Positions 16,046-24,977 of a DNA stretch of 41,922 bases are shown here, piece after piece. Each line of letters opens with the position of its first letter. Position 1 is the first letter of the stretch. A program made the position numbers and the translations under genes. Origin of the DNA: Candidatus Zixiibacteriota bacterium (GTDB lineage: Bacteria > Zixibacteria > MSB-5A5 > GN15 > FEB-12); the NCBI GenBank assembly GCA_028715215.1, contig JAQUSF010000018.1:1-41922 (forward strand). Direction: 5' to 3'. Below the pieces are notes generated by a model, which was given only the letters and a program-made list of their open reading frames with translations, had not been told where the DNA came from and ran no database searches.

Positions 16046-17446
16046 TCAATTGATAATGTGAATGGCTTTTTTATTCACATTCAGGGCGGCTTCCATCAGG
16101 GCTTCCGAGAGGGTTGGATGTACCGCCATGATATGGCCCAGGTCCCCGGCGGTGCCGTCCATCTCCAACATGGCCGTACCGGTGAAAATAATATCTCCGG
16201 AATGGGGGCCGAAAAGATGAATACCGAGAATTTCATCGGTCTCGGCGTCGGCGATGATTTTGGTGAAACCCTCGGTCGCCAGGGTGGCGATGCCTTTGCC
16301 TACCGCCCGGTAGGGAAATTTACCGACCTTAATTTTCCTCCCGGAACCGGCGGCTTCTTTCTCGGTCAGGCCGACTCCGGCAATTTCCGGGTCGGTAAAA
16401 ACAGCGTAAGGGACGGCTTTCCAGTCTGCGCCCATGGTGGAGCCGGCGATAGCTTCGACCGCCACGATTCCCTCATGGGAAGCCTTGTGCGCCAGGAGAA
16501 TGCCACCCACCACGTCACCGACGGCGAATATATGCGCGACGCTGGTACGGCGACGTTTATCCACCGTGATAAAACCCCGGCTGTCGGTCTTGACCCCGGC
16601 TTTGTCCAGGTTCAGACCGTTCGTGTTGGGCTTCATCCCGGCCGCCACCAGTACCATATCAAAGGTAAATGTCTTTTTCCCTTTCGGCGTTTCCACCTCG
16701 ACATCCACTTTATCACCGTTACTTTTCGATGAAACCACTTTTGACGAAGTATAAATCTCCATCTTCTGTTTCCTGAGCGCCCGTTCCGAGGCGGCGGAGA
16801 TATCGGCATCCAGCGTCGGCAGGACCGCATCCAGAAGCTCGATTATCGTGACCCTGGCGCCCAGGGTGCTGTAAACGGTAGCCATCTCGACGCCGATCGG
16901 TCCGGCCCCGATGACCCCCATATTCTCCGGAATCCGGGACAGCTCGATGGCCTCGCGGGCGCCGATTACCGTCCGACCGTCATATTTCAGCATGGGCAGT
17001 TCTAAGGGGACGGCGCCGGTAGCAATAATGAAATTCTCGGCTTCCAAAACGGTCTGACCACCCTTGCTGTCGGTAATCTTTATTTCCTTCTCCGATTCGA
17101 AGGCGGCGGAACCGCTGTACCGGGTCACTCTGGCTTTATCCAGAAGAAGCTGCACGCCGCCGGTTAACCTCTTGACGGTATCGTCCTTATGGCGACGAAG
17201 TTTGTCGAGGTCAACGGTCACCTTTTCCGCCATCAAGCCAATCCGCCCCGCATCTTCGACCGTTCGTTTCAACTCGGCAACATACAGAAGCGCCTTGGAA
17301 GGAATGCAACCCCAGTTGAGACAGACGCCGCCGTAGTATTCTTTTTCCACGATGGCGGTTTTCAGACCCAGTTGAGCGGCGCGGATAGCCGCTACGTAAC
17401 CGCCGGGTCCGGCCCCTATTACCACTACTTTGTATTTATCAGCCAT
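16046..17446 (-). CDS. lpdA: Dihydrolipoyl dehydrogenase (E3)
   Basis: This 466-residue flavoprotein has an FAD-binding GAGPGGYVAA at residues 11-20 and the redox disulfide Cys42-Cys47 in GGVCLNWGCIPSK. The NAD-binding motif GAGPIGVEMA lies near residue 180, FAVGDVVGG is the second FAD motif, and AVHPTLSEALMEAA carries the catalytic His-Glu pair. It reoxidises the dihydrolipoyl group of E2 and passes electrons to NAD. It is the last gene of a four-gene cluster E1alpha-E1beta-E2-E3, 16 bases after E2, and converges with lipB across only 27 bases. Confidence 0.95.
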   Translation of the reverse strand: MADKYKVVVIGAGPGGYVAAIRAAQLGLKTAIVEKEYYGGVCLNWGCIPSKALLYVAELKRTVEDAGRIGLMAEKVTVDLDKLRRHKDDTVKRLTGGVQLLLDKARVTRYSGSAAFESEKEIKITDSKGGQTVLEAENFIIATGAVPLELPMLKYDGRTVIGAREAIELSRIPENMGVIGAGPIGVEMATVYSTLGARVTIIELLDAVLPTLDADISAASERALRKQKMEIYTSSKVVSSKSNGDKVDVEVETPKGKKTFTFDMVLVAAGMKPNTNGLNLDKAGVKTDSRGFITVDKRRRTSVAHIFAVGDVVGGILLAHKASHEGIVAVEAIAGSTMGADWKAVPYAVFTDPEIAGVGLTEKEAAGSGRKIKVGKFPYRAVGKGIATLATEGFTKIIADAETDEILGIHLFGPHSGDIIFTGTAMLEMDGTAGDLGHIMAVHPTLSEALMEAALNVNKKAIHIIN

Positions 17447-17462
17447 AACTACACCCTTATTG

Positions 17463-18746
17463 TTAAATCACGTTCAACAGCCAGCTGTCGGGGTCTTCGA
17501 GAAATTCGATCAATCTCCGCAGAAATTGCACGGCATACCCGCCGTCGATTACCCGGTGGTCGAAGGAGAGGCCGAAATTGAGAATCGGCCGGATAACGAT
17601 TTCTCCGCCACGGACAACCGGTTTCTCGACAATTTTGTGCACTCCCAGGATAGCCACCTGCGGAGCGGCTATTATGGGCGTGGAGCCCAGGGCGCCCATG
17701 ACGCCGGCATTGGTGATGGAAATCGTCCCGCCGGATATCTCCTCAATCGTCAACCGGTCGGTATTGGCTTTATCCCCCAGTTCTTTCATGTCACGGGCGA
17801 TTTCCAGCAGCGATTTCTGTTCACAGTGTTTGATGACCGGGACAATAAGCGAATTTTCCCGCGCCACGGCCATCCCGATATTGAAATATTTCTTGACGTG
17901 CAGGTTATCACCCACGAAAGTGGCGTTTATCCAGGGGAACTCCCGGGCGGCAAAAATAATCGCCTTGGCTATAAACGGCAGATATGTTATCCGCACGCCG
18001 TGCCGTTCCTCGATTTTGTCCACATTGCGCCGGCGCCAGGTGACCAGGGCCGACATGTCCGCCTCGTCGAACGTCGTTACATGCGGAATGGTGAACGCCG
18101 ACTTGACCATGTGCTCGGCAATTACTTTCCGAACGCCGGTGACGGGGATAATTTCCTCCGGCTCGGCTCCGGGGAAAATAAAATCCGGGCGGATGATATC
18201 GACCGAATGGCGCATTTCAATATATTTCAGGACGTCGTTTTTACTTACCCGACCGCCTTTGCCGGTACCGGTCAGTTTGCGCAAGTCGATAAAATGTTCC
18301 CGCGCCAGACGCCGCACGATCGGCGAGGACTTGACAGCCTTAATGCCCTTTTCAATCGCCGCCTCGTCGGCATGAATACCCATATGCTCATGATGCACGG
18401 CGGTGCCGACAAACTCCTCCGGAGCCGGTTTTACTTCCTGCTCGCGGGGGATGCGTTCCCTGCCGTCTTCGGGCTTGACCTGAAATGTTTTGGCCTGCTC
18501 AACCTCGCCCTCGACTTCCATCACGGCAATCTCGGCACCGACCTCGACCACCGTATCCGGACCCACCAGGTGTTTTTTCATAACGCCGTCGTGGGGTGAA
18601 GGTATTTCGACATTTATCTTGTCGGTCATGATTTCCACCAGCGGGTCATCAACCTTGACTTTTTCGCCTTCCTGCTTAAGCCATTTGACGATCGTGCCTT
18701 CCACGACCGATTCGCCCAGGGGGGGTACGATTACTTTGTATTCCAT
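17463..18746 (-). CDS. Dihydrolipoamide acyltransferase (E2) of a 2-oxoacid dehydrogenase complex
   Basis: The 427-residue protein has the E2 layout. A single N-terminal lipoyl domain (residues 1-78) carries the lipoyl Lys43 in EIMTDKINVEIPSP. A charged linker follows, then a peripheral-subunit-binding domain at about 130-170 (SSPIVRRLAREHFIDLRKL). The acyltransferase core at about 200-427 ends in SFDHRVIDGG with the catalytic His397. It takes the acyl group made by E1 and transfers it to CoA. Substrate choice (pyruvate, branched-chain 2-oxoacids or other) cannot be settled from sequence. It lies between E1beta and E3 with gaps of 12 and 16 bases, so it is in one operon with them. Confidence 0.92.
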   Translation of the reverse strand: MEYKVIVPPLGESVVEGTIVKWLKQEGEKVKVDDPLVEIMTDKINVEIPSPHDGVMKKHLVGPDTVVEVGAEIAVMEVEGEVEQAKTFQVKPEDGRERIPREQEVKPAPEEFVGTAVHHEHMGIHADEAAIEKGIKAVKSSPIVRRLAREHFIDLRKLTGTGKGGRVSKNDVLKYIEMRHSVDIIRPDFIFPGAEPEEIIPVTGVRKVIAEHMVKSAFTIPHVTTFDEADMSALVTWRRRNVDKIEERHGVRITYLPFIAKAIIFAAREFPWINATFVGDNLHVKKYFNIGMAVARENSLIVPVIKHCEQKSLLEIARDMKELGDKANTDRLTIEEISGGTISITNAGVMGALGSTPIIAAPQVAILGVHKIVEKPVVRGGEIVIRPILNFGLSFDHRVIDGGYAVQFLRRLIEFLEDPDSWLLNVI

Positions 18747-18758
18747 CTTTTACCTCCC

Positions 18759-19742
18759 TTAATATTCCATGACTTTTCTGACAGCCCGGACAATCTTTTC
18801 CGCGTTAGGCAAAAAGAAGTGCTCCATCGGCGGTGCAAACGGCAACATCGGTACATCGAGCCCGCATACCCGGCTGACCGGGGCATCAAGATAATCAAAG
18901 ACATCTTCGGTAATCGAAGCCGAGACCTCGGCCATCACGCCACCGGTCTTGGAGTTTTCCTGTACCAGGACCGCCCGCGAAGTTTTTTTGACCGACTCGA
19001 AAACCGTCTCCCGGTCCCAGGGACGCAGTGTCCGCATGTCGATCAGCTCGCAGGAAATACCGTCCTTCTCGAGCATAGCGACCGCTTCGAGGGCTTTATG
19101 GCACATCAAACCGTACGCTACGATAGTGATGTCCTTGCCTTCTTTGCGCACGGCGGCTTTGCCGACCGGAACAACGAAATCATCCTCGGGAATTTCTTCC
19201 TTAATCGACCGGTACAGACGCTTGTGTTCGAAATAAATCACCGGGTCCTCGCCGCGAACAGCCGCTTTCAACAGACCCTTGGCGTCATAGGGGGTGGACG
19301 GCATCACGACTACCAGCCCCGGTTGTGAGAAAAACCACTGCTCGTTAATCTGCGAATGATACAGACCGCCACCGACCTCACCGCCGCAGCAGACGCGGAT
19401 GGTCATCGGACAGGTCCAGGCACCCCCGGACCGATAACGCATTTTGGCCATTTGCTGGATTATCTGGTCCATCGAGGGGGTAATAAAGTCGGCAAACTGG
19501 ATTTCAGCGACCGGTCGCATACCGACCAGGGCGGCGCCTACCGAACCGCCGGCTATATATACTTCCGATATGGGCGAATCGATAACGCGTTCCGCCCCGA
19601 AACGGTCCATCAGTCCTTTGGTGGCTTTGAAAACACCCCCGTAAAGACCGATATCCTGACCAATCAGGAAAACCCGTTCATCGCGTTCCATCTCTTCATA
19701 CAAGGCCTGGGTAATAGCCTCAATATATGTAACTTTTTTCAT
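18759..19742 (-). CDS. 2-oxoacid dehydrogenase E1 component, beta subunit
   Basis: This 327-residue protein is of the transketolase pyrimidine-domain type. KVTYIEAITQALYEEMERD begins it, EVYIAGGSVGAALVGMRPVAE is typical of the core, and IQFADFITPSMDQIIQQ follows. The C-terminal transketolase domain contains ELIDMRTLRPWDRETV and VQENSKTGGVMAEVSA. It pairs with the alpha subunit to form the alpha2beta2 E1 that decarboxylates a 2-oxoacid with thiamine diphosphate. Two-subunit E1 enzymes serve pyruvate, branched-chain and acetoin complexes; in this context pyruvate is the simplest guess. The gap to the E1alpha stop is about 65 bases. Confidence 0.92.
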   Translation of the reverse strand: MKKVTYIEAITQALYEEMERDERVFLIGQDIGLYGGVFKATKGLMDRFGAERVIDSPISEVYIAGGSVGAALVGMRPVAEIQFADFITPSMDQIIQQMAKMRYRSGGAWTCPMTIRVCCGGEVGGGLYHSQINEQWFFSQPGLVVVMPSTPYDAKGLLKAAVRGEDPVIYFEHKRLYRSIKEEIPEDDFVVPVGKAAVRKEGKDITIVAYGLMCHKALEAVAMLEKDGISCELIDMRTLRPWDRETVFESVKKTSRAVLVQENSKTGGVMAEVSASITEDVFDYLDAPVSRVCGLDVPMLPFAPPMEHFFLPNAEKIVRAVRKVMEY

Positions 19743-19807
19743 TTTTATCTCCCGAATGTTAGCTTGGTGACATGTTTATTCCGATTAATCATTATTTATT
19801 CTCCCGG

Positions 19808-20842
19808 TTAATATTCGTCCTTCAAAACGGGAAAACGTTCAGAATAAACATCGTTGTAAGCCTCTTCGGGCTCGACATATTTTTCCTTTTCACACACCTG
19901 AACAGCGGCTTCTATTTCCTGGTCCAGGTTTTCCACGAGGGCTTCGCGTTTAGCGGTATTTAAAATTTCAAGGTCTAAAAGAAGTTTCTCCGCACGTATG
20001 ACGGGATCCTTCTTTTTCCAGTTTTCCAACTCTTCGGTCTGGCGGTAATCAGCCGGGTCGATTTCGGAGTGACCGTACCAGCGATAGGTTTTGCATTCGA
20101 TTAATGTGGGTCCTTCTCCGGCACGGGCACGGGCAATCGCTTCGGCCGCCGTCTTGTGTGTCTGGACGATATCGTTCCCATCGATAGTCACCCCCGGGAA
20201 ACCATAGGCTTTGGCGCGGTCGGCAAAATCTTTGATACCTGCCTGGAGCGTGGCCGGGACTGATTCCGCCCAGAGATTGTTCTGGCAGATATATACAATC
20301 GGTAATTTATGAATTCCGGCATAATTGAGAGCTTCATGCCAGCCGCCCCGGGAGGTGGAACCCTCACCGAAAAAGGCCAGCACGACATTATCTTTCTTCT
20401 GGATTTTAAAACCCATCGCACAACCGGTGCCGACGATGGTCTGTCCGGCCAGCGTGGAGGCCGGGCTGATGACCCCTTTGGGTCGATAACCGTAATGACA
20501 GGGATGCGATTTCCCCTTGTCGGGCGAGTTGCGCCGCGCATACACCTGGGCCACAATCAACTCCAGCGGCACCCCCTTGGTTACATTGGCGCCGATTTCA
20601 CGATGCGAGGGAGCGATTATATCTTCATCACGAAGGCCGTAGGTAGGCCCCACCGTGGTCGCTTCCTGGCCCACCGCCGAGAAATAGGTCCCGGCAAACC
20701 GCCCCTGACGAAAGAGTTTGCGGAGTCTTTCATCCAGGAGACGGGTTTTCAGCAGATTGGTATAGAGGTCCCAAAGCACCGTTTCACTCAAGCCAACCTG
20801 CTTTAATGACGGTTTTTTGTTAGTTGGTTTCTGTTCCGTCAT
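19808..20842 (-). CDS. 2-oxoacid dehydrogenase E1 component, alpha subunit
   Basis: This 344-residue protein has the thiamine-diphosphate motif of the alpha chains: GEGSTSRGGWHEALNYAG, continuing to ICQNNLWAES. Other family segments are YFSAVGQEATTVG, ITPSHREIGANV-like IAPSHREIGANV and ECKTYRWYGHSEIDP. The family histidines and phosphorylation-loop-like region (GHSEIDPADYR) are present. It binds the cofactor and substrate with E1beta. The gene is preceded by AAGGAGG four bases before the ATG and lies 82 bases downstream of sdhB, with a hairpin between, so it may start its own transcript or be a downstream part of the sdh unit. Confidence 0.92.
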   Translation of the reverse strand: MTEQKPTNKKPSLKQVGLSETVLWDLYTNLLKTRLLDERLRKLFRQGRFAGTYFSAVGQEATTVGPTYGLRDEDIIAPSHREIGANVTKGVPLELIVAQVYARRNSPDKGKSHPCHYGYRPKGVISPASTLAGQTIVGTGCAMGFKIQKKDNVVLAFFGEGSTSRGGWHEALNYAGIHKLPIVYICQNNLWAESVPATLQAGIKDFADRAKAYGFPGVTIDGNDIVQTHKTAAEAIARARAGEGPTLIECKTYRWYGHSEIDPADYRQTEELENWKKKDPVIRAEKLLLDLEILNTAKREALVENLDQEIEAAVQVCEKEKYVEPEEAYNDVYSERFPVLKDEY

Positions 20843-20891
20843 TTAACCTCCTTTTTTATTCTTACAAATTCTGACTTTCATTTATCATTAT

Positions 20892-20917
20892 GAAGCCCGG
20901 TCATACGACCGGACTTC
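20892..20917 (-). terminator. Hairpin between sdhB and the E1 alpha gene
   Basis: On the minus strand GAAGTCCGGTC and GACCGGGCTTC form an eleven-pair stem with one G-U pair and a four-base GTAT loop. It begins eight bases after the sdhB stop. No run of T follows, so it may be a partial terminator or a message-stabilising hairpin rather than a full stop. Confidence 0.45.
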
Positions 20918-20924
20918 GTTCCCC

Positions 20925-21674
20925 TCATTCGATCTTTTTCGGAAGAGCGCGCAGGTACTCGCGATTCATCCGGGCGATAACCTCGACCCTGATATTTTTC
21001 GGGCAGACGGCTTCGCATTCGTAATAGTTGGTGCAGTTGCCGAAGCCTTCCTTATCCATCTGAGCCACCATTTTCTTAACGCGCCGTTCGCGTTCGACCT
21101 TCCCCTGGGGAAGCCAGGCCAGGTGCGTAACCTTGGCGGCCACGAACAGCATGGCCGAAGCGTTCTTGCAGGCGGCTACACAGGCGCCGCAACCGATACA
21201 GGCCGCGGCATCCATCGCCCTGTCGGCATCGGTTTTCGGGATGGGGACAGCGTTACCGTCGGGAACCGCCCCGGTATTCACCGAGACAAACCCGCCCGCC
21301 TGTAAAATACGGTCGAACGCCGAGCGGTTCACCATCAGGTCCTTAACCACCGGGAAAGCCCGGGCGCGGAACGGCTCGACATATATTTCATCACCATCCT
21401 TGAAATTACGCATGCGCAACTCGCAGGTGGTACAGCCTCTCTTGCCGCCGTGCGGGATACCGTTAATTACCAGGGAACAGGCGCCGCATATACCCTCGCG
21501 GCAATCGTGATCAAAATGAATCGGTTCTATCCCTTTCGCCACCAGTTCCTCGTTGACCACATCCAGCATTTCCAGAAACGACATGTCGGGAGTGATATCA
21601 TGAGCCTGGTAAGTCTCCATTCTCCCTTTATCCTGGGCGTTTTTCTGACGCCAAACATGTAATGTTAAGTTCAT
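20925..21674 (-). CDS. sdhB: Succinate dehydrogenase/fumarate reductase iron-sulfur subunit
   Basis: This 249-residue protein carries three cysteine clusters. The [2Fe-2S] ligands start at Cys58 in [16 protein letters not shown], with Cys81/Cys84 in RGCTTCEL. The [4Fe-4S] motif is [11 protein letters not shown] near residue 158. The third cluster has [15 protein letters not shown]. This is the electron wire between the flavoprotein and the membrane anchor. Its form ([11 protein letters not shown], with an extended N-terminus) matches the group found in Geobacter, Bacteroidetes and Chlamydia rather than E. coli SdhB. Its ATG overlaps the sdhA stop by one base (TAATG), so the two are translationally coupled. 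Confidence 0.92.
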   Translation of the reverse strand: MNLTLHVWRQKNAQDKGRMETYQAHDITPDMSFLEMLDVVNEELVAKGIEPIHFDHDCREGICGACSLVINGIPHGGKRGCTTCELRMRNFKDGDEIYVEPFRARAFPVVKDLMVNRSAFDRILQAGGFVSVNTGAVPDGNAVPIPKTDADRAMDAAACIGCGACVAACKNASAMLFVAAKVTHLAWLPQGKVERERRVKKMVAQMDKEGFGNCTNYYECEAVCPKNIRVEVIARMNREYLRALPKKIE

Positions 21675-23521
21675 TATTTGTAGCTCCTTGTGGCCAGTTC
21701 AACGTTTTCGAAATCCAGCGGTTCTTTGTGAAGTTCCGGTTTGATACCGACGCCTTTATATTCCCAGGCCGCCACGTAAGCGAAGCGCTTGTCGTCGCGT
21801 CTGGCTTCACCATCCTCGGTCTGGTATTCCTCGCGGAAATGAGCACCGCAGGATTCCTCGCGGTTAAGGGCATCGTAAGCGAAAATTTCGGCAAACTCCA
21901 GGAAATCCGCTACCCGTCCGGCACGCTCCAGCGTCTGGTTCATATCCTCCGCCTCGCCAAGCACCTTCACATCTTTCCAGAATTCCTCACGGAGAGCCGG
22001 GATCAATTCCAGCGCTTTTTTCAGACCGGTTTCGTTGCGGGCCATCCCGGAATATTCCCACATGATGGTGCCGAGCCGCTTATGGAACGATTCCGCCGTT
22101 TGCCGGCCGTTGACCGCCATAATCTTTTTAATGCGGTCTTCGACCTCGTTTTCCGCCGCCCGGAATTCCGCGCGGTCGGTACTGATATTCTGCGCCCCGG
22201 CGCGGGCAAAGTAATCGCTGATCGTGTAGGGCAGGATGAAATACCCGTCCGCCAGCCCCTGCATCAGAGCCGAGGCTCCCAGCCGGTTGGCGCCGTGGTC
22301 GGAAAAATTGGCTTCACCGATAACATGAAGACCGGGAATATTGCTCATCAGGTTGTAATCGACCCACAGTCCGCCCATGGTGTAATGCGATGCCGGGTAA
22401 ATACGCATCGGCACCTCGTACGGGTCTTCGTCGGTAATCAGATGATACATCTCGAAGAGGTTGCCGTAGCGCTGTTCGATAATGTGTTTGCCGAGCCGTT
22501 TGATGGCGTCGGCGAAATCGAGGTACACTCCGTAACCGGTCGGTCCGACACCGCGCCCCTCGTCACACACCTCCTTGGCGCTGCGCGAGGAAATGTCCCG
22601 CGGTGCCAGGTTGCCGAAACTGGGATACTTGCGTTCCAGATAATAATCGCGCTCATCCTCGGGAATCCGGTTCGGCGGGCGCTGGTCGCCTTTCTTTTTG
22701 GGCACCCATATCCGACCGTCATTACGCAACGACTCCGACATCAAGGTCAGTTTCGACTGAAACTCTCCCGAATAAGGAATACAGGTGGGGTGAATCTGGG
22801 TAAAACAGGGATTGGCGAAAAGCGCGCCGCGTTTGTAGGCGCGGTAGACAGCAGTAACATTGCAACCCAGGCCCATGGTCGAGAGATTGAAAACCCGACC
22901 ATAACCACCGGTGGCCAGAACCACGGCGTCGGCGGCATGCGACTCGATTTTCCCGGTCACCAGATCACGAACGACAATCCCTTTGGCATGGCCGTTGATT
23001 AACACCAGGTCCTGCATTTCGGTACGCGGAAACATTTTGACCTGGCCGCGGCCTATCTGGCGGATAAGCGCCGAATAAGCACCCAGCAGCAACTGCTGGC
23101 CGGTTTGGCCGCGGGCATAGAAGGTACGGGACACCTGTGCCCCGCCGAACGAGCGATTGTCAAGCATACCGCCGTATTCACGGGCGAAGGGGACACCCTG
23201 AGCCACACACTGGTCGATGATATTATTGGCGACCTGCGCCAGACGGTAAACATTGCCCTCGCGGGAACGGAAATCACCCCCCTTGATAGTATCGTAAAAC
23301 AATCGCCAGATGGAGTCGCCGTCGTTTTGATAATTCTTGGCGGCGTTGATGCCGCCCTGAGCGCCGATCGAGTGCGCCCGGCGGGCGCTGTCCTGGAAAC
23401 AGAAAGCTTTGACATTGTAACCAAGCTCGGCCAGCGAAGCCGCCGCCGAGGCACCCGCCAGACCAGTACCTACCACGATGACATGATACTTTCTTTTATT
23501 GGCCGGATTGACCAGCTTCAT
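21674..23521 (-). CDS. sdhA: Succinate dehydrogenase/fumarate reductase flavoprotein subunit, apparently lacking its first 22 codons
   Basis: The 615-residue open frame contains the FAD dinucleotide motif [26 protein letters not shown] with His50 as the covalent FAD site, and [21 protein letters not shown]. The ending follows the family. It oxidises succinate, or reduces fumarate, with sdhB and sdhC. The ATG used here is internal to the family's usual N-terminus. The 54 bases just upstream stay in frame and encode [18 protein letters not shown], the sequence expected in this position. They are cut from the proper start (ATG at 23587) by a TAA at codon 4. The present start has no convincing ribosome-binding site. 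Either the protein is made by reinitiation, or the gene is mutated, or the base calls there are wrong. Confidence 0.9.
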   Translation of the reverse strand: MKLVNPANKRKYHVIVVGTGLAGASAAASLAELGYNVKAFCFQDSARRAHSIGAQGGINAAKNYQNDGDSIWRLFYDTIKGGDFRSREGNVYRLAQVANNIIDQCVAQGVPFAREYGGMLDNRSFGGAQVSRTFYARGQTGQQLLLGAYSALIRQIGRGQVKMFPRTEMQDLVLINGHAKGIVVRDLVTGKIESHAADAVVLATGGYGRVFNLSTMGLGCNVTAVYRAYKRGALFANPCFTQIHPTCIPYSGEFQSKLTLMSESLRNDGRIWVPKKKGDQRPPNRIPEDERDYYLERKYPSFGNLAPRDISSRSAKEVCDEGRGVGPTGYGVYLDFADAIKRLGKHIIEQRYGNLFEMYHLITDEDPYEVPMRIYPASHYTMGGLWVDYNLMSNIPGLHVIGEANFSDHGANRLGASALMQGLADGYFILPYTISDYFARAGAQNISTDRAEFRAAENEVEDRIKKIMAVNGRQTAESFHKRLGTIMWEYSGMARNETGLKKALELIPALREEFWKDVKVLGEAEDMNQTLERAGRVADFLEFAEIFAYDALNREESCGAHFREEYQTEDGEARRDDKRFAYVAAWEYKGVGIKPELHKEPLDFENVELATRSYK

Positions 23522-23587
23522 TTCGAAACGGTGCTTGTCCCATTTTTGAGCCAGCGGCCCCGAAGGTATTCTGGATTACAACTTCAT
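23522..23587 (-). other. Conserved sdhA N-terminal coding segment interrupted by an in-frame TAA
   Basis: Minus-strand ATG AAG TTG TAA occupies 23587-23576 and is followed in the same frame by 18 sense codons running directly into sdhA. The ATG is one base after the sdhC stop and is preceded by GGGAGGAGGA at good spacing, so it is the natural coupled start. The amino acids after the stop fit the family N-terminus ([16 protein letters not shown]). GAA to TAA would be a single base change. Other genes here end in TAA, so reassignment of the codon is excluded. Confidence 0.75.
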
Positions 23588-23588
23588 A

Positions 23589-24311
23589 TTATAATCCTCC
23601 TCCCGGCAGCTGTAAAATGCCGAACATCACCCCCAGGGGAATTGAGATAAAACCAAGAAATATCAGCACCGCCAGTGTCCAGGCGATTTTATCGAGCACG
23701 GGCTGGAAACGGGGGTTATTCAGACCAACCGTTTGAAACATACTGGCAATGCCGTGCGTCAGGTGGTAACAAACCAGACCCACCGCTATAATGTACACGA
23801 CAGCGATAAGATTGTTCTGATAGCCGGTTATCACCATCGAGTATACATCGGGGCGCCCCAGGTCATCCACCATCTTCTGATACTGCGGATTGGTAATCCG
23901 CACGGTGAAATGCAGGATATGATAGACCACAAATGACAACACCGCCAGGCCGGTCCAGATCATGGTACGCGACGACAAACTGGCCTGTACGGTGTTATTT
24001 TTAACGTACCGCTGCGGCCGTGAAGCCCAGTTTTCCAGCTTAAGCTGGATCCCTTTCCAGACATGAATAACAAAAAAAGCAAAAAGGAAGACCCGGATGA
24101 CCCATAACAGCCAGCCCAGGCTGTGAAGAAACTCCGCATAATCGTTCAAGCGTTCCCGGCCGGCGAATATCTGAAGGTTACCCAGCATATGACCGAGCAC
24201 ATAAGCAAAAGCGACCAGTCCCGTGACCGCCATGAGCACCTTTTTGCCAACCGAGGCGTAGGAAATCTCGGCGGGAAGGCTTCTTGGTTTCTCCAGTCCA
24301 ATAGTACTCAT
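23589..24311 (-). CDS. sdhC: Succinate dehydrogenase cytochrome b subunit
   Basis: This 240-residue protein has five predicted membrane helices and histidines placed as in the single-anchor dihaem cytochromes b of the B. subtilis/Wolinella type: LGHMLGNLQIF, VIHVWKGIQL, VVYHILHF and CYHLTHGIASM. It anchors the SdhA/SdhB dimer and passes electrons between the iron-sulfur subunit and quinone. It is the first gene of the sdhCAB unit. Its final codons (PGGGL) contain the GGAGGAGGA that serves as ribosome-binding site for sdhA. A dihaem anchor of this kind often operates with menaquinone, which is known for the family and only inferred here. Confidence 0.9.
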   Translation of the reverse strand: MSTIGLEKPRSLPAEISYASVGKKVLMAVTGLVAFAYVLGHMLGNLQIFAGRERLNDYAEFLHSLGWLLWVIRVFLFAFFVIHVWKGIQLKLENWASRPQRYVKNNTVQASLSSRTMIWTGLAVLSFVVYHILHFTVRITNPQYQKMVDDLGRPDVYSMVITGYQNNLIAVVYIIAVGLVCYHLTHGIASMFQTVGLNNPRFQPVLDKIAWTLAVLIFLGFISIPLGVMFGILQLPGGGL

Positions 24312-24977
24312 AAGCTAAACCTCAATTTGATGATAGAACAAAAAAAATCCCATTAAGTGCAAAAAACAAATATTCCCAATTAAATAGAAAGGTTATTTAT
24401 AACAGTTAATATCCAAATTTAAATGCAATTTAACAAACATCAAGTATATATACGCCGGGTTGAGGTTCGTAATTGGTTTAACAAAGTCGAATTTATCTTT
24501 TTTATTTGCGTCCAGGGCAGTTTTAACAAGCCGTAGCTCTCCGTTGAAAACCACTTACCCGTATTAACCAATTATTTTCGGAATCTACCCGTTCCATCAA
24601 CCTGAAAGCTAATAATATGACAAACGCTCGTCACTGTAAAGACCTAAAAAGGCATACCTGAAAAACATGGTTCCAGAAGAAATCCACTGCCAGACAGCCG
24701 GTTGGCTTCAGAAGTTGTTGCCCCTGTTGACCTTAACAGTGACCAAAGAGGTCTCTCAACTTATGCTTCAATGACCTTACCTTTTTTATTTCCCTAAAAT
24801 GGATTTAACTAATTCAACTCTGAAGGCGGTCGGTTGTATATGAATCTGTCGGTTTGCCGGAGGGACTTTTAAAAAACTTGCTAAAATTAAACTTCTCCCT
24901 TATTTGTAATAAGACACCGAAGAATAGTAAAAACAACCCATTTTGGATAATATTAAAGGGGCGGCACCGGAAGCAAC
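24312..24977. other. Intergenic stretch of 666 bases without a recognisable gene
   Basis: This is the divergent gap between sdhC (minus) and the kinase-like gene (plus). It is A/T-rich near sdhC, where the sdh promoter must lie, but I could not pick convincing boxes. The rest has no supported open frame on either strand, no clear hairpin, no tRNA-like structure and no repeat. A minus-strand frame that enters from 25382 is a shadow of the kinase-like gene. It may hold regulatory sequence, a small RNA or decayed coding DNA; nothing I can see decides. Confidence 0.5.

Noticed and set aside
21662-23002. 446-codon plus-strand frame
   Set aside because: It is antisense to sdhA, which has all family motifs; no domain or ribosome-binding site supports it.
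23576-23578. TAA read as a sense codon (altered genetic code)
   Set aside because: Several intact genes here, such as the TolC-like gene, end in TAA at the expected position, so TAA is a normal stop.
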